Numbered from the stretch's first letter, positions 27,033 through 35,309 are shown. The stretch is 46,827 nt of DNA from Desulfuromonadales bacterium (GCA_013377095.1 JACAAY010000034.1:1-46827), one strand, 5' to 3'. Program-made: numbers and translations. The notes: generated by a model from the sequence alone, not told the origin.

Positions 27033-28256
27033 ATGGACACCACCCTCACCCATCTCAAAAAACTGTTCCCCGCAAGCTGCCATGGCCGTATTTTCCTGGT
27101 GGGCGGCTGTGTCAGAGATCATCTGCTTGCCAGACTGCACATGGATATCGATCTGGTGGCGGCTCTAACCGTTGGGGAACTTGTTACCTGCGGATTCAGG
27201 CTGGTGGAGGGCAAGAGCACCACACCGATCTGGTTCAGGCATGAGCAGGAGTTCGGGATCATCGAAGTAACACAACTGACTGATAGCGGTGCGCTTCACC
27301 AGGATCTTGAACGTCGCGACTTCACCATCAACGCCATGGCCATGGACCTGGAAGGAGGTCTGCATGACCCCCTGGGAGGTCGCAGTGATCTTTCCCACGG
27401 CACCCTGAGGGCCTGCTCACGGCATTCCTTTGAGAGTGACCCCCTGCGGATCTTTCGAGCCTTTCGTTTCGAGGCTGACGGCTGGCTCATGAACCGCGAG
27501 AGCGAAGCATTGATCAGGAAGAGAGACTGGTCGGACAGTCTGGAACAGATCCCGGTGGAACGTTTCAGCCGTGAACTGCTCAAAGCATGCTCTGCCCCCG
27601 AACCGGAACGTTTTTTTCTGCGCATGCATGAGTTTGCCGTCGGCCACTGCTATCTCCCGGAGCTCTTCTCCATGCCCGCTATCCCTGCCGGCCCCTTGGA
27701 ACACCACCCCGAGGGGGATCTGCTGACCCATTCGATCCAGGTATTGCAACGGATAGCGCAGCGAACCGACGACCCGCTGTCCCGTTTCTGCGCCTTTTTC
27801 CATGATCTGGGCAAACTGGCAAGCGATCCCAATTGCTACCCCCGGCACCATGGCCATGACGAAGCCGGTTTTGATCTGGCCCGGGCATTCTGCCACCGCC
27901 TGCGTCTGCCCGCCAGCTACCGCACGGCGCTCTCCTGGGTCAGCAGGCTGCACGGCATACTCAACCGGTGGAGCGAACTGCGGGATACGACGCGACTGAG
28001 AACGGCGGAACAGGCGCTCAAGGCGGGGATCAGCACGATCCTGCCGCTGGTGTCGGCGGCAGACAAGGTCGACAGCGGGGAGCTTAGCGGGTGGTTGCGG
28101 GCGGTGGAAGTTGTTCGTATGACTACTGCCGAACTGGGTATCGACCAACAGCGCCTGGAAGGGATGCCTCCCCAGTTCCGTAGCGACTTCATCCTGCAGA
28201 AGAAGGTTGAAAAATTTCGCACGATATGTATAGCGCAACACGGCGGGAATACATGA
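27033..28256 (+). CDS. cca: Class II CCA-adding-type tRNA nucleotidyltransferase with HD domain
   Basis: 407 residues. Head domain motifs of the poly(A) polymerase/CCA enzyme family: LVGGCVRDHLL, the metal-binding DID (HMDIDLV), RRDFTINAMAMDL, DPLGGRSDL and RIFRAFRFEA. The C-terminal half has an HD domain (HHPEGDLLTHS, FFHDLGKLA, HHGHDEAG), as in CCA enzymes with 2',3'-cyclic phosphodiesterase or phosphatase activity. It could make or repair tRNA 3' CCA ends, or only the A or CC part if the organism splits the job. Ribosome binding site is weak (GGAAAGG). Confidence 0.85.
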   Translation: MDTTLTHLKKLFPASCHGRIFLVGGCVRDHLLARLHMDIDLVAALTVGELVTCGFRLVEGKSTTPIWFRHEQEFGIIEVTQLTDSGALHQDLERRDFTINAMAMDLEGGLHDPLGGRSDLSHGTLRACSRHSFESDPLRIFRAFRFEADGWLMNRESEALIRKRDWSDSLEQIPVERFSRELLKACSAPEPERFFLRMHEFAVGHCYLPELFSMPAIPAGPLEHHPEGDLLTHSIQVLQRIAQRTDDPLSRFCAFFHDLGKLASDPNCYPRHHGHDEAGFDLARAFCHRLRLPASYRTALSWVSRLHGILNRWSELRDTTRLRTAEQALKAGISTILPLVSAADKVDSGELSGWLRAVEVVRMTTAELGIDQQRLEGMPPQFRSDFILQKKVEKFRTICIAQHGGNT

Positions 28257-28374
28257 CAATCGAAATATGAAGGGTGCAGTCTCCTTTGACATTGCTTTTA
28301 CTACAAACTCTATCCCTTTATGGAATGTGAAGGGACGGAAACCAGAGAAATTGGGTACACATCCGGTATTTTTT

Positions 28375-28390
28375 ATTGCTTATAAGCAAT
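28375..28390. promoter_or_regulatory. Perfect 16-bp palindrome upstream of yjdM
   Basis: ATTGCTTA followed directly by TAAGCAAT, 51 nt before the yjdM ATG in a 185-nt intergenic region. The size suits a dimeric helix-turn-helix operator, though it may be chance in an AT-rich stretch. No protein is assigned. Confidence 0.4.
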
Positions 28391-28441
28391 TTTGACCGTA
28401 CTATCCGCACCCTCTCTAACAACCAACACAAAGGATACCCC

Positions 28442-28780
28442 ATGACTACCCTACCCAAATGCCCTTCTTGCAGCTCGGAATACACCTACGAAGACGGGGA
28501 GATGTATGTCTGTCCGGAATGCGCCCACGAGTGGGCAAAAACAGCAGTGGAGGGCGCGGAGCCCGACAGTGTCGTGCGTGACGCCTTTGGCAACCTGCTC
28601 AACGACGGCGACTCGGTGACCGTCATCAAGGACCTGAAAATCAAGGGTTCGTCATCGGTGGTCAAGGTCGGCACAAAGGTCAGGAATATCCGTATCATCT
28701 CGGGAGACCACGATATCGACTGCAAGATCGACGGCATCGGCGCAATGCAGCTGAAATCGGAGTTCGTCAAGAAGGCTTGA
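28442..28780 (+). CDS. yjdM: YjdM/PhnA family zinc-ribbon protein
   Basis: 112 residues, normal length. N-terminal zinc ribbon CPSC...CPEC followed by a small beta-barrel domain ([28 protein letters not shown]). The family was named for alkylphosphonate utilisation but is not part of the C-P lyase and its role is unclear. Start at 28442 has AAAGGA 7 nt upstream; the open frame from 28376 crosses the palindrome and is not credible. Convergent with the HAD gene. Confidence 0.92.
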   Translation: MTTLPKCPSCSSEYTYEDGEMYVCPECAHEWAKTAVEGAEPDSVVRDAFGNLLNDGDSVTVIKDLKIKGSSSVVKVGTKVRNIRIISGDHDIDCKIDGIGAMQLKSEFVKKA

Positions 28781-28819
28781 ATGAAGTAAGGGTAATTTGC
28801 GTCCCTCTCAACATCGGAA

Positions 28820-29416
28820 TCAGATGCAGCCAAGCTCGCGCAAGCGCAGCTCGCACTGTTGCGGATTTTCAAATCTGATGGTCCGTATGCCGAACCGGCC
28901 GGCGGCTTTGAGATTGATCTCGGTATCGTCAATGAAAACCGTTTCGGCGCAATCCAGCGCGTACTTCTGCAGTAGATGGACGTAAATCGCCGCTTCGGGC
29001 TTGACCAGATGGATACGGCACGAAATGACCATTCCCTCGAAAAGATCCCAGAATCCGTAGCTGCTTTCAAGGTGTTCGATGGAGGCCTGATGAATGTTGG
29101 AGAGGAGGTACAGCCTGTGACCGCGCTGTTTGAGACGCTGGAGCAGATCCAGCGTCCCCGGGATCGGAACCAGTGAGTGCGGCACCTGTTGGAAGAGCTC
29201 ATCAATGGCTGGTTCGGGCAACCCCGTACGCAGCGCAGCCCGCGCAATGGCATCCTGGCGCGGCAATGTGCCGCGATCGTATTCCAGCCAGTCGGCATGA
29301 CCGATAACCTCTGAGCGCACCCTGCCCCGAACCTCGCTTTCCTCGAATACCCTGGCGATCACCGCATTCGGATCCCAGGTAACGACAACTCCACCAAGAT
29401 CGAAAATGATATTCAC
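28820..29416 (-). CDS. HAD-family phosphatase, YihX type
   Basis: 198 residues. Motif I FDLGGVV, with Gly where HAD phosphatases usually have the second Asp, as in YihX-type sugar-phosphate phosphatases; motif II LLSN; motif III KPEAAIY; motif IV FIDDTEIN. A helical cap lies between motifs I and II. Likely dephosphorylates a sugar phosphate such as alpha-glucose-1-phosphate (family knowledge). GTG start at 29416 with AAGGAG 8 nt upstream. Confidence 0.85.
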   Translation of the reverse strand: MNIIFDLGGVVVTWDPNAVIARVFEESEVRGRVRSEVIGHADWLEYDRGTLPRQDAIARAALRTGLPEPAIDELFQQVPHSLVPIPGTLDLLQRLKQRGHRLYLLSNIHQASIEHLESSYGFWDLFEGMVISCRIHLVKPEAAIYVHLLQKYALDCAETVFIDDTEINLKAAGRFGIRTIRFENPQQCELRLRELGCI

Positions 29417-29923
29417 GTCCCCATCTCCTTAACAAACAATCTTTTACCAGCAATGACCGCACTCATCGTATGCTCGCTGACAGTCCGTCCAGCACCTCCT
29501 GGCCACGGCCAGTCACAAAGAGATACTACCGTCTTCGACACTCCCCTGCCTCTTTGAACAATCTCCTTTGACAATTACAAACTATCAATCAATAATACCA
29601 CCTGCTTTCAAATCTTTTAATGATTCAGTTGCATACCAATCATGCTCCGCTCGCCTGGATCCGGGTAGCCCGAAATATTCGGGTTGTTGGCCGAAAATCT
29701 CGCCAACATCCATTACAGCATGTTGAACATAAAAATATTTGAATACAAACAGCATGTTACGTATTTTTTGTTTTGGTGTGAATGGAATGGGATGCAGACC
29801 AGACAGGATGTTGGCCGAGTCTGGTCAATTACAAGTTGAACCAGAGAATAAAATGACAACAATCGACGACAGAAAGGCGCGAACAAAACTCGCGCTGTAA
29901 CGCACATTACCTTTAGGTGGCAA
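29417..29923. other. Gene-free stretch with nested inverted repeats
   Basis: About 500 bases without a credible gene at the edge of the accessory segment. It holds a perfect 6-bp hairpin (29669-29683: CCCGAA, ATA, TTCGGG), a GTTGGC/GCCAAC hairpin (29686-29707), a long dyad (29699-29819), and a hairpin 29820-29845 (TCTGGTCAA against TTGAACCAGA, one bulged base). CAGCATGTT occurs twice (near 29717 and 29752). Confidence 0.5.
29699..29819. repeat. Long imperfect dyad, recombination-site-like
   Basis: CTCGCCAACATCC (29699-29711) pairs with GGATGTTGGCCGAG (29806-29819), leaving one unpaired C at 29816; the inner 10 bp are perfect. The 94-base interior is AT-rich and holds no gene. Single extrahelical bases and CCAAC...GTTGG cores are reminiscent of integron attC sites, but the 7-base core motifs match the attC consensus only in part. 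Confidence 0.45.
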
Positions 29924-30322
29924 ATGAAAACAAATAAGAACAAAGTTCTGGGATCACTGTGGGTTTGTCTTGGGTTAGTTGCCACACCATGGGAAGCATT
30001 GAAAGTGATACAACATGCACTCGATCCTGAATATGGAATTTCTTCAGCATTCAATAAACCGTCTTTTTGGATCAGTTGGGCCCTATTTCCGATTTTTTTT
30101 ACTGCAGTTTTTGTTACCGGATTAGGGTTATTTAGAACAAGTGAATGGGCTTTTCGTTTATTAAAGATATTGTCACCGATCATGCTTTTATACACTACCC
30201 TCTATGTGACTTTTGGAGGTGCTGAAGGATCTTGGCTATGGTGGTTCATTGGTTTAGCTGGTGCAATTTTGGGTGGTTTCTCAATGGTTTTTGCATATTC
30301 AAAAAGAATACAAACGACCTAG
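29924..30322 (+). CDS. Hypothetical four-helix membrane protein
   Basis: 132 residues, with about four hydrophobic segments (10-30, 48-70, 78-97, 102-124). No family recognised. AGGTGG precedes the ATG by 3 nt. Codon use is visibly AT-richer than in the flanking housekeeping genes, and neighbours on both sides are unrelated, so recent acquisition is likely. No partner suggests a role. Confidence 0.6.
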   Translation: MKTNKNKVLGSLWVCLGLVATPWEALKVIQHALDPEYGISSAFNKPSFWISWALFPIFFTAVFVTGLGLFRTSEWAFRLLKILSPIMLLYTTLYVTFGGAEGSWLWWFIGLAGAILGGFSMVFAYSKRIQTT

Positions 30323-30387
30323 CCAGACGAGTGCAGGAAACACTTAACCAAGACAAAAACAAAAACGAGGGTTCAACCAGGCAGAAG

Positions 30388-30462
30388 CAGCGGCCTAAAA
30401 TCGCCGCTGTCCTCAAAAACCGTTGACACCGAGAGAAAGGCTCCGTCTTTGTGTTCAACGGT
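30388..30462. repeat. Two adjacent hairpins between accessory genes
   Basis: CAGCGGC (30388-30394) with GCCGCTG (30403-30409), then ACCGTTGACAC (30419-30429) with GTGTTCAACGGT (30451-30462), the latter with one unpaired base. They lie between the membrane-protein gene and the lipoprotein gene. A TATAAT hexamer (30462-30467) follows but has no -35 at a normal distance. Confidence 0.5.
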
Positions 30463-30493
30463 ATAATTAGGAGCCACAATAAGGAGACTTATT

Positions 30494-31075
30494 TTGAAAA
30501 ATCGTATCATAACAAAACCGTGCTATTCTATTTGGAGATGTCGAACGCAGCGCAATGCTTTACTGTTTATCATGCTCGGAACTATATTGTGTGGATGCAC
30601 AATAAATTTAAAACTCAATGTTGAATCACGTTACCTCCCGAAAGATGAACCTTTACCCAAATTAACCGTCACAAAACCTATTGCAGTAAAAAACATATCT
30701 ACTGACACAGTAGAAAATAAACTTGGTGCATGTGCTACTAATTTTAATTTATTCGGAAAACTATATGATTTTACCAGCTCTGCATCGGAAGCTGTAAAGG
30801 AGGCACTTGGAAGACAGGGTGTGCTTATCGATGAGAAGGCAGAAAAAGTGCTTGAACTGAACGTATATGAAGCTAAATGTTTAATGGAAACCTGGACATT
30901 TAAAACATCAACAGCATTACGTGTCAAAACTGGTGATAAATTGGAAAAGGTATATAACGGTGATGCTCATGTAGGAAATGCATATGCCTCATCTGCTGGA
31001 TTTGAAACAGCAATTCTCGACAGTGTTAGTCAACTGTTGAAAGACAAAGATATCATTAAATATCTCGAAAAGTAA
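30494..31075 (+). CDS. Putative lipoprotein, unknown function
   Basis: 193 residues from a TTG start with AAGGAG 7 nt upstream. A long, basic N-terminus precedes a hydrophobic stretch ending in LGTILCGC, a plausible lipobox with Cys near 35, so it is likely anchored to a membrane. The remainder is soluble, with alternating strands and helices (VTKPIAVKNIS, SASEAVKEALGRQGV, VLELNVYEAKC), loosely like YajG- or GNA1162-type lipoproteins. AT-rich compared with the flanks. No neighbour explains it. Confidence 0.62.
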   Translation: MKNRIITKPCYSIWRCRTQRNALLFIMLGTILCGCTINLKLNVESRYLPKDEPLPKLTVTKPIAVKNISTDTVENKLGACATNFNLFGKLYDFTSSASEAVKEALGRQGVLIDEKAEKVLELNVYEAKCLMETWTFKTSTALRVKTGDKLEKVYNGDAHVGNAYASSAGFETAILDSVSQLLKDKDIIKYLEK

Positions 31076-31139
31076 TCCATCACATTGAGTTTGATGGGTT
31101 AGGCAAGAAGGTCTGATATTAAACGTGGAAAACTGAACT

Positions 31140-31208
31140 TGCCAACCATGGGTTTCACTCGGTTGCCGCAAAAGACGCGGCACCGGTTAACCCAAGCCCC
31201 GGTTGGAC
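31140..31208. repeat. attC-like 69-bp dyad
   Basis: Outer stem CCAACC (31142-31147) with GGTTGG (31201-31206), second stem TGGGTT with AACCCA, and inner stem TTGCCGC/GCGGCA plus CGG/CCG with one bulged T, around a loop AAAAGAC. The right core GTTGGAC (31202-31208) fits the attC R' consensus GTTRRRY; the left TGCCAAC fits RYYYAAC only in its last five bases. Length lies in the attC range. It sits exactly between two accessory genes. Confidence 0.5.
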
Positions 31209-31232
31209 AGAGAAAACACATAAAGGCAAATA

Positions 31233-31667
31233 ATGTTACAAGACATCTTGAGATGGGGATTAATTATTTTTCTGATTTTAGTTTCGAATCTTGTCTACAC
31301 AGAAGTACAAGGATACTTAGCCGCCAATGCGGCGTTTCTAGCAATAAAGGCATTCTCCGCAAAATCCAAAATATCTTTAGCAATTATATTTACTGCGTTC
31401 AACTTTATAGGTGCAATATTTACGGCCATCATAACCGCGTTGCCTTGTGGATACCTGGCAAGAAAACAATCAAATATCATTGCAATCCTTATTTTAGTGT
31501 CAACGCAAAGTATTCCAACCTATGTGGTCTTTCAAGATTCATCATATGAACTTTTCATAACATTAGTCTGGATCGGGCAAATTCTTACATGTGCAATTTC
31601 AGTATTTGCTTTTTCAGAAATAGGCCGCCGTATTGCAGCAAAGAATCTAAATAGTGCAGATGTATAG
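31233..31667 (+). CDS. Hypothetical four-helix membrane protein
   Basis: 144 residues, about four hydrophobic segments (6-27, 45-72, 83-105, 110-130) with short loops and a charged C-terminus. No family recognised. AAAGG lies 6 nt before the ATG, and the gene starts 25 nt after the dyad at 31140-31208. AT-rich. Confidence 0.6.
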   Translation: MLQDILRWGLIIFLILVSNLVYTEVQGYLAANAAFLAIKAFSAKSKISLAIIFTAFNFIGAIFTAIITALPCGYLARKQSNIIAILILVSTQSIPTYVVFQDSSYELFITLVWIGQILTCAISVFAFSEIGRRIAAKNLNSADV

Positions 31668-31684
31668 CCGGCTGCACGCCGCCC

Positions 31685-31724
31685 CGCCCGGAAAACCGAC
31701 CGTGCGAAGCGGGTGAACCGGGCG
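31685..31724. repeat. GC-rich hairpin before the PIN gene
   Basis: CGCCCGG (31685-31691) pairs perfectly with CCGGGCG (31718-31724). It is much more GC-rich than the genes either side and is followed by GTTATGCC. Its upstream frame (GTG 31713) should not be taken as the start of the next gene. Confidence 0.45.
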
Positions 31725-31751
31725 CCCTGTTATGCCAGGAAAAGAGGGAAG

Positions 31752-32558
31752 ATGTTTCCAGTAGACCTTGATGAGAATGGACAGCTTGGAGACAAGTACA
31801 AGCCTGCCATCTACCTCGACACGAACTTTCTACGCCACTACTTCAAAAATGAAGGCGCCGAACTTAGCTTTGATGCACTGGGACTGCCAACAAGCCCGCC
31901 GTGGGAAGATGATGATCCACAGTTACCGCCCACGCAGGAAGATATGAGCAGTACCATAATTGCTGATCTTGTAAGACCGAAGGAGTTTGTAAAGGATTTT
32001 GGCATTATCCGGAACATAGCTATTAATTGCTTAAGTACCGCATCGTTGATAGTCACACCAATTGCTTTGCTCGAACTGTTCAAATTACATGCTGAGGTAA
32101 CTTTTAAAGATATCTGTGCAGACGTGGTAGGGGTAAAACAGATTCAAAGAATGGGAGATAAGCAAGTCGGAAATCATCTCTCTCATCTGTTGAGACTATG
32201 GCATAAAGATCGAACGAATGAGGTTATTAAAAGCATTATACAGGACTGCAACTTCGACTTTTCGTTTGCCCGAGAACATGGCCTTGATGGCATCTTTTAT
32301 GTAGAAAACTTTAAAATGACTATTTCGGATGCTAATTTAGGTCAATTTCTGTGGACATTATCGTTTTTACAGCTTGAAGCGACAGATATCCTACACATTC
32401 ATTCTGCTAAGTCACTGGGGTGTGAATTTTTTGCCACCCTTGATCAAGGTATCGCATCAAATAAAGACAGTATTGAGGAGGCATGCGGCCTAAAAGTACT
32501 TGGTAAAACGCAGGAGCTTATAGATGTGTTGAGACAGAACATAAAAACTGATGCATAA
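31752..32558 (+). CDS. PIN-domain-like protein (possible RNase)
   Basis: 268 residues. The N-terminus has AIYLDTNFLRHYF, a PIN active-site first Asp. An acidic ALLELF follows about 85 residues later, then ATDILHIHSAKSLGCEFFATLDQGI near the C-terminus with the remaining Asp residues. This arrangement fits a PIN nuclease with a large central insert. No antitoxin gene adjoins it, so it is not an obvious VapC toxin. Start: the ATG at 31752 follows GAGGG; the longer frame from GTG 31713 runs back into the hairpin. Confidence 0.65.
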   Translation: MFPVDLDENGQLGDKYKPAIYLDTNFLRHYFKNEGAELSFDALGLPTSPPWEDDDPQLPPTQEDMSSTIIADLVRPKEFVKDFGIIRNIAINCLSTASLIVTPIALLELFKLHAEVTFKDICADVVGVKQIQRMGDKQVGNHLSHLLRLWHKDRTNEVIKSIIQDCNFDFSFAREHGLDGIFYVENFKMTISDANLGQFLWTLSFLQLEATDILHIHSAKSLGCEFFATLDQGIASNKDSIEEACGLKVLGKTQELIDVLRQNIKTDA

Positions 32559-32560
32559 TT

Positions 32561-32600
32561 TGGAGATGCACCTGACCAAGAAGGCGTAAGGTGATCTCCA
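32561..32600. repeat. Bulged hairpin after the PIN gene
   Basis: TGGAGAT, bulged G (32568), CACCT pair with AGGTG and ATCTCCA (32589-32600), 12 bp in all. It starts 2 nt after the PIN stop. There is no T-run; it may protect the 3' end of the mRNA. Confidence 0.55.
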
Positions 32601-32705
32601 ACGACGTTGATCGGAAGAAATGAAAAGGCTAATAAAAACAATTGTGATTGGTGAAGTAAACTGAAACTCGTCCGTATAAAAATATATTAAATTGGAGGAA
32701 ATACT

Positions 32706-33725
32706 ATGTATAAAGTCGCAATTAATGGTTTTGGGAGAATAGGAAGACTTACATTTAGAAAAATCTTTGGAGATGATCGTTTTGAAGTTGCGGCAATTAA
32801 CGATTTAACAGAACCAAAGATGCTTGCTTATCTTCTGAAGTATGACAGTGTACAAGGGCGTTTTACAGAACATACTGTCGGTTTTGATGATGACTCTCTT
32901 GTCGTTGATGGCAAGAAAATCAGAGTTTACAAAGACGCAGATCCCAAGAATCTTCCGTGGGACAAACTTGAGGTGGACATTGTTTTAGAGTGTACCGGTT
33001 TATTCTGCTCAAAGACCAAGAGTCAGGCGCATATTGATTCAGGGGCAAAGAGGGTTCTTATTTCAGCTCCTGCAGGCAATGATCTTCCAACCATTGTATA
33101 TGGTGTGAATCATCTTACTCTGAAACATGATGAACTCATTGTCTCCGGTGCATCCTGCACAACCAATTGCCTTGCTCCCATGGCAAAGGCATTGAATGAT
33201 TATCGTGAGTTACGAACAGGCTTCATGACTACGATTCATGCATATACGGGAGACCAAATGATTCTTGATGGACCGCACCGTAAAGGTGATTTTCGCCGTG
33301 CAAGAGCTGGTGCAATTAACATTGTGCCTAATTCAACCGGTGCTGCGAAAGCTATCGGCCTTGTCATTCCTGAACTTGATGGAAAGCTTATTGGATCAGC
33401 ACTACGCGTACCAGTTCCTTCTGGTTCCATCACTATTCTTGATGCCACTTTAAAAGATGAGACCGAGACTGTATCTGTTGAAGGAATCAATGAAGCAATG
33501 AAAAGAGCTGCTGATGATTCCTTTGGATATTCTGACGAGGAGTTGGTGTCAAGCGACATAATTGGTATTAGCTATGGTTCACTTTTTGATTCTACTCAAA
33601 CACTTGCGCAGCGGTGTGGAACCAAGATTTATGAGGTTAGAGTTGTTTCCTGGTATGACAATGAAATGAGCTATGTAAGTCAATTAATCAGAACATTAGG
33701 CCTCATGGGAAGTCTGATAAAATAA
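32706..33725 (+). CDS. gap: Glyceraldehyde-3-phosphate dehydrogenase, AT-rich copy
   Basis: 339 residues, normal length. Oxidises glyceraldehyde-3-phosphate to 1,3-bisphosphoglycerate with [11 protein letters not shown] (7-14), IND with D33 suggesting NAD preference, catalytic C151 in SGASCTTNC, the active-site His in [29 protein letters not shown], and WYDNEMSY at the C-terminus. GGAGG precedes the ATG. Codon use is clearly more AT-rich than in the core genes and no other glycolytic gene is near, so an acquired second copy is likely; the sequence style recalls Firmicute or spirochaete enzymes (impression, not a search). Confidence 0.93.
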   Translation: MYKVAINGFGRIGRLTFRKIFGDDRFEVAAINDLTEPKMLAYLLKYDSVQGRFTEHTVGFDDDSLVVDGKKIRVYKDADPKNLPWDKLEVDIVLECTGLFCSKTKSQAHIDSGAKRVLISAPAGNDLPTIVYGVNHLTLKHDELIVSGASCTTNCLAPMAKALNDYRELRTGFMTTIHAYTGDQMILDGPHRKGDFRRARAGAINIVPNSTGAAKAIGLVIPELDGKLIGSALRVPVPSGSITILDATLKDETETVSVEGINEAMKRAADDSFGYSDEELVSSDIIGISYGSLFDSTQTLAQRCGTKIYEVRVVSWYDNEMSYVSQLIRTLGLMGSLIK

Positions 33726-33804
33726 CCTGAATCTGCAAACATCTTGACGGCTAATAGGAAATAGAGGGCCATAGGGTCATGCTTGCAAAGTTGCAATCTC
33801 AAGT

Positions 33805-33858
33805 GCCCAACCATCGGTAAGACCCGCCGAGGGCGAGTCAGCCTCAGTCCCGTTGGCT
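33805..33858. repeat. attC-like 54-bp dyad before the DUF1697 gene
   Basis: GCCCAAC (33805-33811, full match to RYYYAAC) and GTTGGCT (33852-33858, one mismatch to GTTRRRY) form the outer stem CCAAC/GTTGG. Inside are GG/CC, GAC/GTC and CGCC/GGCG pairings with single bulges around a GAG loop. It is slightly shorter than a usual attC. Confidence 0.42.
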
Positions 33859-33893
33859 GCGTTACTCATGGAGCCACATCAACAGGTGATAAA

Positions 33894-34451
33894 ATGAATA
33901 CATGCATTGCACTTTTAAGAGGCATCAACGTTGGCGGGAATAATTCTCTGTCGATGAAGGAGTTTATTGTCATCCTGGAAGATATCGGCGCTCGGAATAT
34001 CAAGACCTCTATCCAAAGCGGTAATGCAGTATTCCAGAGTGCTGAAATGAGTTTTTCACAACTCTCCCAACAGATAACCGCTGAAATAAAAAAGCGCCAT
34101 GGTTTCGAGCCCTTTGTGCTCATTATCGGGCGCGAAGCGCTGGAAAAAGCAATGGCTGAAAATCCATTTCCCGAGGCAGAATCCGATCCCGCCAGTTTAC
34201 ATCTGGCCTTTCTGGCAACCACGCCCAAGACCCTGGACCTGAAGAAACTCGACAGCCTCAAGAAGGAAAGCGAACGGTTTTATGTGAGTGAAAGCGTCTT
34301 TTATCTGCATGCGCCTGAAGGGATTGGCAGATCCAAGCTCGCGGCAGGCATCGAGAAAATACTTGGAGTTCCGATGACCGACCGCAATTGGAGAACCCTG
34401 TGCAAAATCAGGGAAATGGCAAGCGGGTCTAAAAATTACCCACAGGAGTGA
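33894..34451 (+). CDS. DUF1697 family protein
   Basis: 185 residues. Starts MNTCIALLRGINVGGNNSLSMKEF, the DUF1697 hallmark, with SIQSGNAVF and the C-terminal GRSKLAAGIEKILGVPMTDRNWRTLCKI. The family is widespread and uncharacterised. Start at 33894 is set by the conserved N-terminus and AGGTG. The 3' end overlaps the convergent DUF2892 gene by 16 nt. GC content rises again here toward the flank. Confidence 0.9.
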   Translation: MNTCIALLRGINVGGNNSLSMKEFIVILEDIGARNIKTSIQSGNAVFQSAEMSFSQLSQQITAEIKKRHGFEPFVLIIGREALEKAMAENPFPEAESDPASLHLAFLATTPKTLDLKKLDSLKKESERFYVSESVFYLHAPEGIGRSKLAAGIEKILGVPMTDRNWRTLCKIREMASGSKNYPQE

Positions 34452-34660
34452 TTCTTGGGAAAACGGGGCACCCCCAGCTTTGCCAGAAGACCGAACAGGG
34501 GACAGAACTGGGTAATGCCGGACTGGAACAGCTTCAAACCCACTAAGGCGGTAAACCAGAGCCAGTACGGGCTGTGATAATGTGCCAGCAGCAGCGAGAT
34601 GATAATGAATGAACCGGCGATGATCCGGACGACCCTTTCGATGTAGAATTCCTCTTTCAT
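34436..34660 (-). CDS. DUF2892 (YgaP transmembrane-like) protein
   Basis: 74 residues. Two hydrophobic segments separated by a short loop, then FQSGITQFCPLFGLLAKLG, the DUF2892 signature (in YgaP this domain follows a rhodanese). Small inner-membrane protein of unclear role. The ATG at 34660 has GGGGA 7 nt upstream; a longer frame from 34690 lacks support. It lies just downstream of the RND remnant on the same strand, an association common in heavy-metal efflux loci. Confidence 0.85.
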   Translation of the reverse strand: MKEEFYIERVVRIIAGSFIIISLLLAHYHSPYWLWFTALVGLKLFQSGITQFCPLFGLLAKLGVPRFPKNHSCG

Positions 34661-34673
34661 GAACTGTTCCCCG

Positions 34674-35077
34674 TTACGAAGTGGCGTCACCCGTGTGATG
34701 TCGCTCCTTCCAGTTCTGCACCAGATAATACAGGATCGGTATGGTCACCCGAGACAGGGTGGTGGAGGCGATCTCGCCGAACATCATGGCAAGTGCCAGC
34801 CCCTGGAAGATCGGGTCGAAGACGATAACGAAACTCCCCACCACCACCGCCGCACCGGTCAGCAGCATGGGACGGAAGCGGACCGCGCCCGCCTCGATGA
34901 TGGCCTCGTCCAGTGCCATTCACCATCCCACTTGAGACCCATGTGCGCTTCGCTCCAGGGCTGGCGCGACGCCAGCACCTCCAGCTTGACGCCGTCCGGT
35001 GTTGGCAAAGAGGCGATCTCGTCCTTCATCTTCAGGATGGCGTAGACGGGAACCTCGATCTGGCCGACCACTGTCAC
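34674..35077 (-). pseudogene. RND efflux pump remnant with internal deletion and frameshift
   Basis: Two pieces of one AcrB/CzcA-type inner-membrane transporter. The upstream piece (about 35077-34918) reads GQIEVPVYAILKMKDEIASLPTPDG...GLKWDGEWH; the downstream piece (34919-34674), in another frame, reads [26 protein letters not shown]...[21 protein letters not shown], the conserved C-terminal membrane part. The join at about 34910-34920 removes the sequence normally between them, and everything N-terminal to GQIE is missing. It is non-functional as it stands. Confidence 0.82.
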
Positions 35078-35309
35078 TTTGAAAATGCATCAACGCGTCA
35101 CATTTCGTAACATTTGAAACCTACTTTTTTTCTTGAGTTGAAGACAGTTCCGACTTATAGACTACCCTCATCTGTTTATGAGCGCTTGCTCAGCAGGAGG
35201 TGGAAGTCAAAACAGAGGGAGGCAACAGTCGTTGACGGAGATAGAGACCATGTAGAAAGCCCGTGCGCCCGAAGCACCGGCTTATCCCATACACAAAGGA
35301 GGTTCGATC

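Noticed and set aside
29713..30195. 160-codon minus-strand open frame
   Set aside because: It covers the AT-rich repeat region and the reverse of the membrane-protein gene, has no ribosome binding site and reads as low-complexity, Cys/Phe-rich sequence with no domain.
30462..30467. TATAAT as the promoter of the lipoprotein gene
   Set aside because: No -35 hexamer at 16-18 nt; the TTGACA upstream (30423-30428) is 33 nt away and is part of a hairpin.
32561..32600. attC site after the PIN gene
   Set aside because: The stem has the opposite core polarity (GGAGA on the left, TCTCCAAC on the right), so it does not fit attC; kept only as a bulged hairpin.
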